Positions 22,512 through 23,975 of a stretch of 23,975 nt of DNA are shown here, one piece after another (position 1 is the first letter of the stretch; every line of letters begins with the position of its first letter). The stretch comes from CBFGWV01 sp965652545. Lineage in GTDB: Bacteria > Pseudomonadota > Gammaproteobacteria > Competibacterales > Competibacteraceae. The position numbers and the translations under genes are program-made. Under the pieces are notes generated by a model, which was given only the letters and a program-made list of their open reading frames with translations, had not been told where the DNA came from and searched no databases. The stretch is taken from positions 1 through 23,975 of the forward strand of contig CBFGWV010000041.1 of NCBI GenBank assembly GCA_965652545.1, in the 5' to 3' direction.

Positions 22512-23963
22512 ATGTCTGCCCACGATATCCGCGACGCCAAACGACCGGCATTCGATGAGGTCTTGCGGTCCATCACCGATTACGTCATGAACTGCGATGT
22601 CACCCGCTCGGCCCTGGCCATGGAGACCGCTCGTTACTGCCTCATGGATACGCTGGGATGCGGGCTGATGGCGCTGGCCCACCCGGAATGCACCAAGCTG
22701 ATGGGGCCGGTCGTGCCCGGCGCCACCATGCCCGGCGGCGCGCGGGTACCCGGGACCTCGTTCGAGCTCGATCCGGTCACGGCGGCCTTCAACATTGGCT
22801 GCATGATTCGCTGGCTGGACTTCAATGACACCTGGCTTGCGGCCGAGTGGGGTCATCCGTCCGATAACCTCGGCGGCATCCTGGCGGTGGCCGACTATCT
22901 GTCGCGCAAGCGCGTGGCCGAGGGCCAAGCGCCGCTGACGATGCGGGAGGTGCTCGCCGGGATGGTCATGGCGCACGAGATCCAGGGCGTGACCGCGCTG
23001 GAGAACAGCTTCAACCGCGTCGGTCTGGACCATGTGATGTTGGTGCGCATTGCCTCCACCGCAGTGGTGGCAAAGATGCTCGGCGGCACGCGTGAGGAGG
23101 TGCTCAACGCCGTCTCTCATGCCTGGATCGACGGCTCCGCGCTGCGCACGTATCGCCATGCGCCGAATACCGGTTCGCGCAAGAGCTGGGCTGCCGGCGA
23201 TGCCACGGCCCGTGCCGTACGGTTGGCGCTGTTCGCGCTAAAGGGCGAGATGGGTTATCCCTCGGCGTTGACGGTGAAAACCTGGGGCTTCCAGGATGTG
23301 TTGTTCAAGGGCAATCCGCTGCGCTACAGCCAGCCCTTTGGCACGTATGTGATGGAGAACGTGCTGTTCAAGATCAGCTTCCCGGCGGAGTTTCACGCGC
23401 AAACTGCGGTGGAGTGCGCCATGGCTTTGCATCCGCTGGTCAAGGACCGATTGGATCAGATCGAGCGCATCGATATCGAGACGCAGGAAGCGGGGGTGCG
23501 CATCATCGATAAGACCGGTCCGCTGGACAATTACGCCGACCGCGATCATTGCATCCAGTACATGGTGGCGGTGCCGCTGATCAAGGGCTCGCTCACGGCC
23601 GATGACTATTCCGATGCCGTTGCCGCCGACCCGCGTATCGATGCTTTGCGTGCCAAGATGACGGTGAAGGAGAATCCGCGCTTCACCCGCGAGTACCTGG
23701 AGTCCGACAAGCGCTACATCGGCAACAGCATCCAGGTGTTCTTTACCGACGGCAGCAGCACGGACAAAATCAGCATCGATGCGCCGATCGGTCACCGTAC
23801 GCGGCGCGAAGCGGGTATCCCGCTGCTGGTGTCCAAGTTTGAGAACGCCCTGGCCGGTAAGCTCTCGCCCAAGGCCTGTCGTACGCTCGCCGGCTTGTGC
23901 GCCGATCAGTCCAAGCTGGAAGCGACGCCGGTCAACGCCTTCATGGATTTGTGGGTGGTGTGA
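22512..23963 (+). CDS. prpD: 2-methylcitrate dehydratase
   Basis: PrpD dehydrates 2-methylcitrate to 2-methyl-cis-aconitate without an iron-sulphur cluster. The 483-residue protein has the same length as E. coli PrpD and belongs to the MmgE/PrpD family. Typical stretches are ARYCLMDTLGCGLMAL, IRWLDFNDTWLAAEWGHPSDN, SHAWIDGSALRTYRHAPNTGSRKSWAAGDA, KISFPAEFHAQTAVECA and NYADRDHCIQYMVAVPL. GAGGA precedes the ATG. Presence of prpD and absence of acnD/prpF within the window points to the PrpD route; hydration to 2-methylisocitrate would need an aconitase encoded elsewhere. It ends 12 bases before the window edge, so later operon genes could follow. Confidence 0.97.
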   Translation: MSAHDIRDAKRPAFDEVLRSITDYVMNCDVTRSALAMETARYCLMDTLGCGLMALAHPECTKLMGPVVPGATMPGGARVPGTSFELDPVTAAFNIGCMIRWLDFNDTWLAAEWGHPSDNLGGILAVADYLSRKRVAEGQAPLTMREVLAGMVMAHEIQGVTALENSFNRVGLDHVMLVRIASTAVVAKMLGGTREEVLNAVSHAWIDGSALRTYRHAPNTGSRKSWAAGDATARAVRLALFALKGEMGYPSALTVKTWGFQDVLFKGNPLRYSQPFGTYVMENVLFKISFPAEFHAQTAVECAMALHPLVKDRLDQIERIDIETQEAGVRIIDKTGPLDNYADRDHCIQYMVAVPLIKGSLTADDYSDAVAADPRIDALRAKMTVKENPRFTREYLESDKRYIGNSIQVFFTDGSSTDKISIDAPIGHRTRREAGIPLLVSKFENALAGKLSPKACRTLAGLCADQSKLEATPVNAFMDLWVV

Positions 23964-23975
23964 TCCTCGGCCAGG

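Noticed and set aside
1..23975. CRISPR arrays, insertion sequences, integrases, tRNA or rRNA genes
   Set aside because: No regularly spaced repeats, no transposase or integrase motifs and no tRNA or rRNA signature were seen; the only repeats are the two cruciform-like elements and isolated hairpins.

Overview
The window is about 24 kb of GC-rich bacterial chromosome (about 60-65% G+C by eye). It is densely packed with housekeeping and carbon-metabolism genes. Gene families and order fit a gammaproteobacterium: purE-purK, OxyR with the exact Cys199/Cys208 pair, an Icd N-terminal part that keeps E. coli numbering through the Ser113 region, a bdhA-patatin pair as in Legionella, and a prp methylcitrate cluster whose PrpE and PrpD have E. 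coli-like lengths. It is not an enterobacterium: malate dehydrogenase is the type-2 (cytosolic-like) form. I cannot name the genus. I see no phage, transposase, CRISPR, tRNA or rRNA.

Layout. Bases 1-2765: the end of purE, purK, then convergent oxyR, preceded on its own strand by a small secreted six-cysteine protein. Bases 2766-3340: a 575-bp divergent intergenic region with nested inverted repeats in the probable icd leader. Bases 3341-5168: isocitrate dehydrogenase fused to a C-terminal CBS-domain pair, closed by a strong terminator. Bases 5180-8609: a GNAT acetyltransferase, then lutABC (L-lactate to pyruvate) behind two GntR/LldR-like operator sites. Bases 8610-14111: small single-function genes (O-methyltransferase, VOC protein, DUF423 membrane protein, SIMPL-domain protein, YegS-like kinase, GST, Rdx/SelW-like protein, MscL). 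Bases 14139-17014: ppsR, mdh, 3-hydroxybutyrate dehydrogenase. Bases 17323-23963: a patatin-like lipase, then prpE-prpB-prpC-prpD.

How the genes fit together. Much of the window controls flux around pyruvate, PEP and the TCA cycle. LutABC makes pyruvate from lactate. PpsR controls PEP synthase. Icd sits at the TCA/glyoxylate branch point. Mdh interconverts malate and oxaloacetate. BdhA and the patatin point to use of 3-hydroxybutyrate and possibly polyhydroxyalkanoate. PrpEBCD turns propionate into pyruvate and succinate. OxyR, GST, SIMPL, the Rdx protein and MscL add oxidative and osmotic stress functions.

The most interesting items are the Icd-CBS fusion, whose CBS pair has one intact and one degraded nucleotide-binding motif; two copies of a cruciform-like repeat with the same core, a compensatory base-pair change and completely different, perfectly self-complementary outer arms; the paired lut operators; and the structured icd leader.
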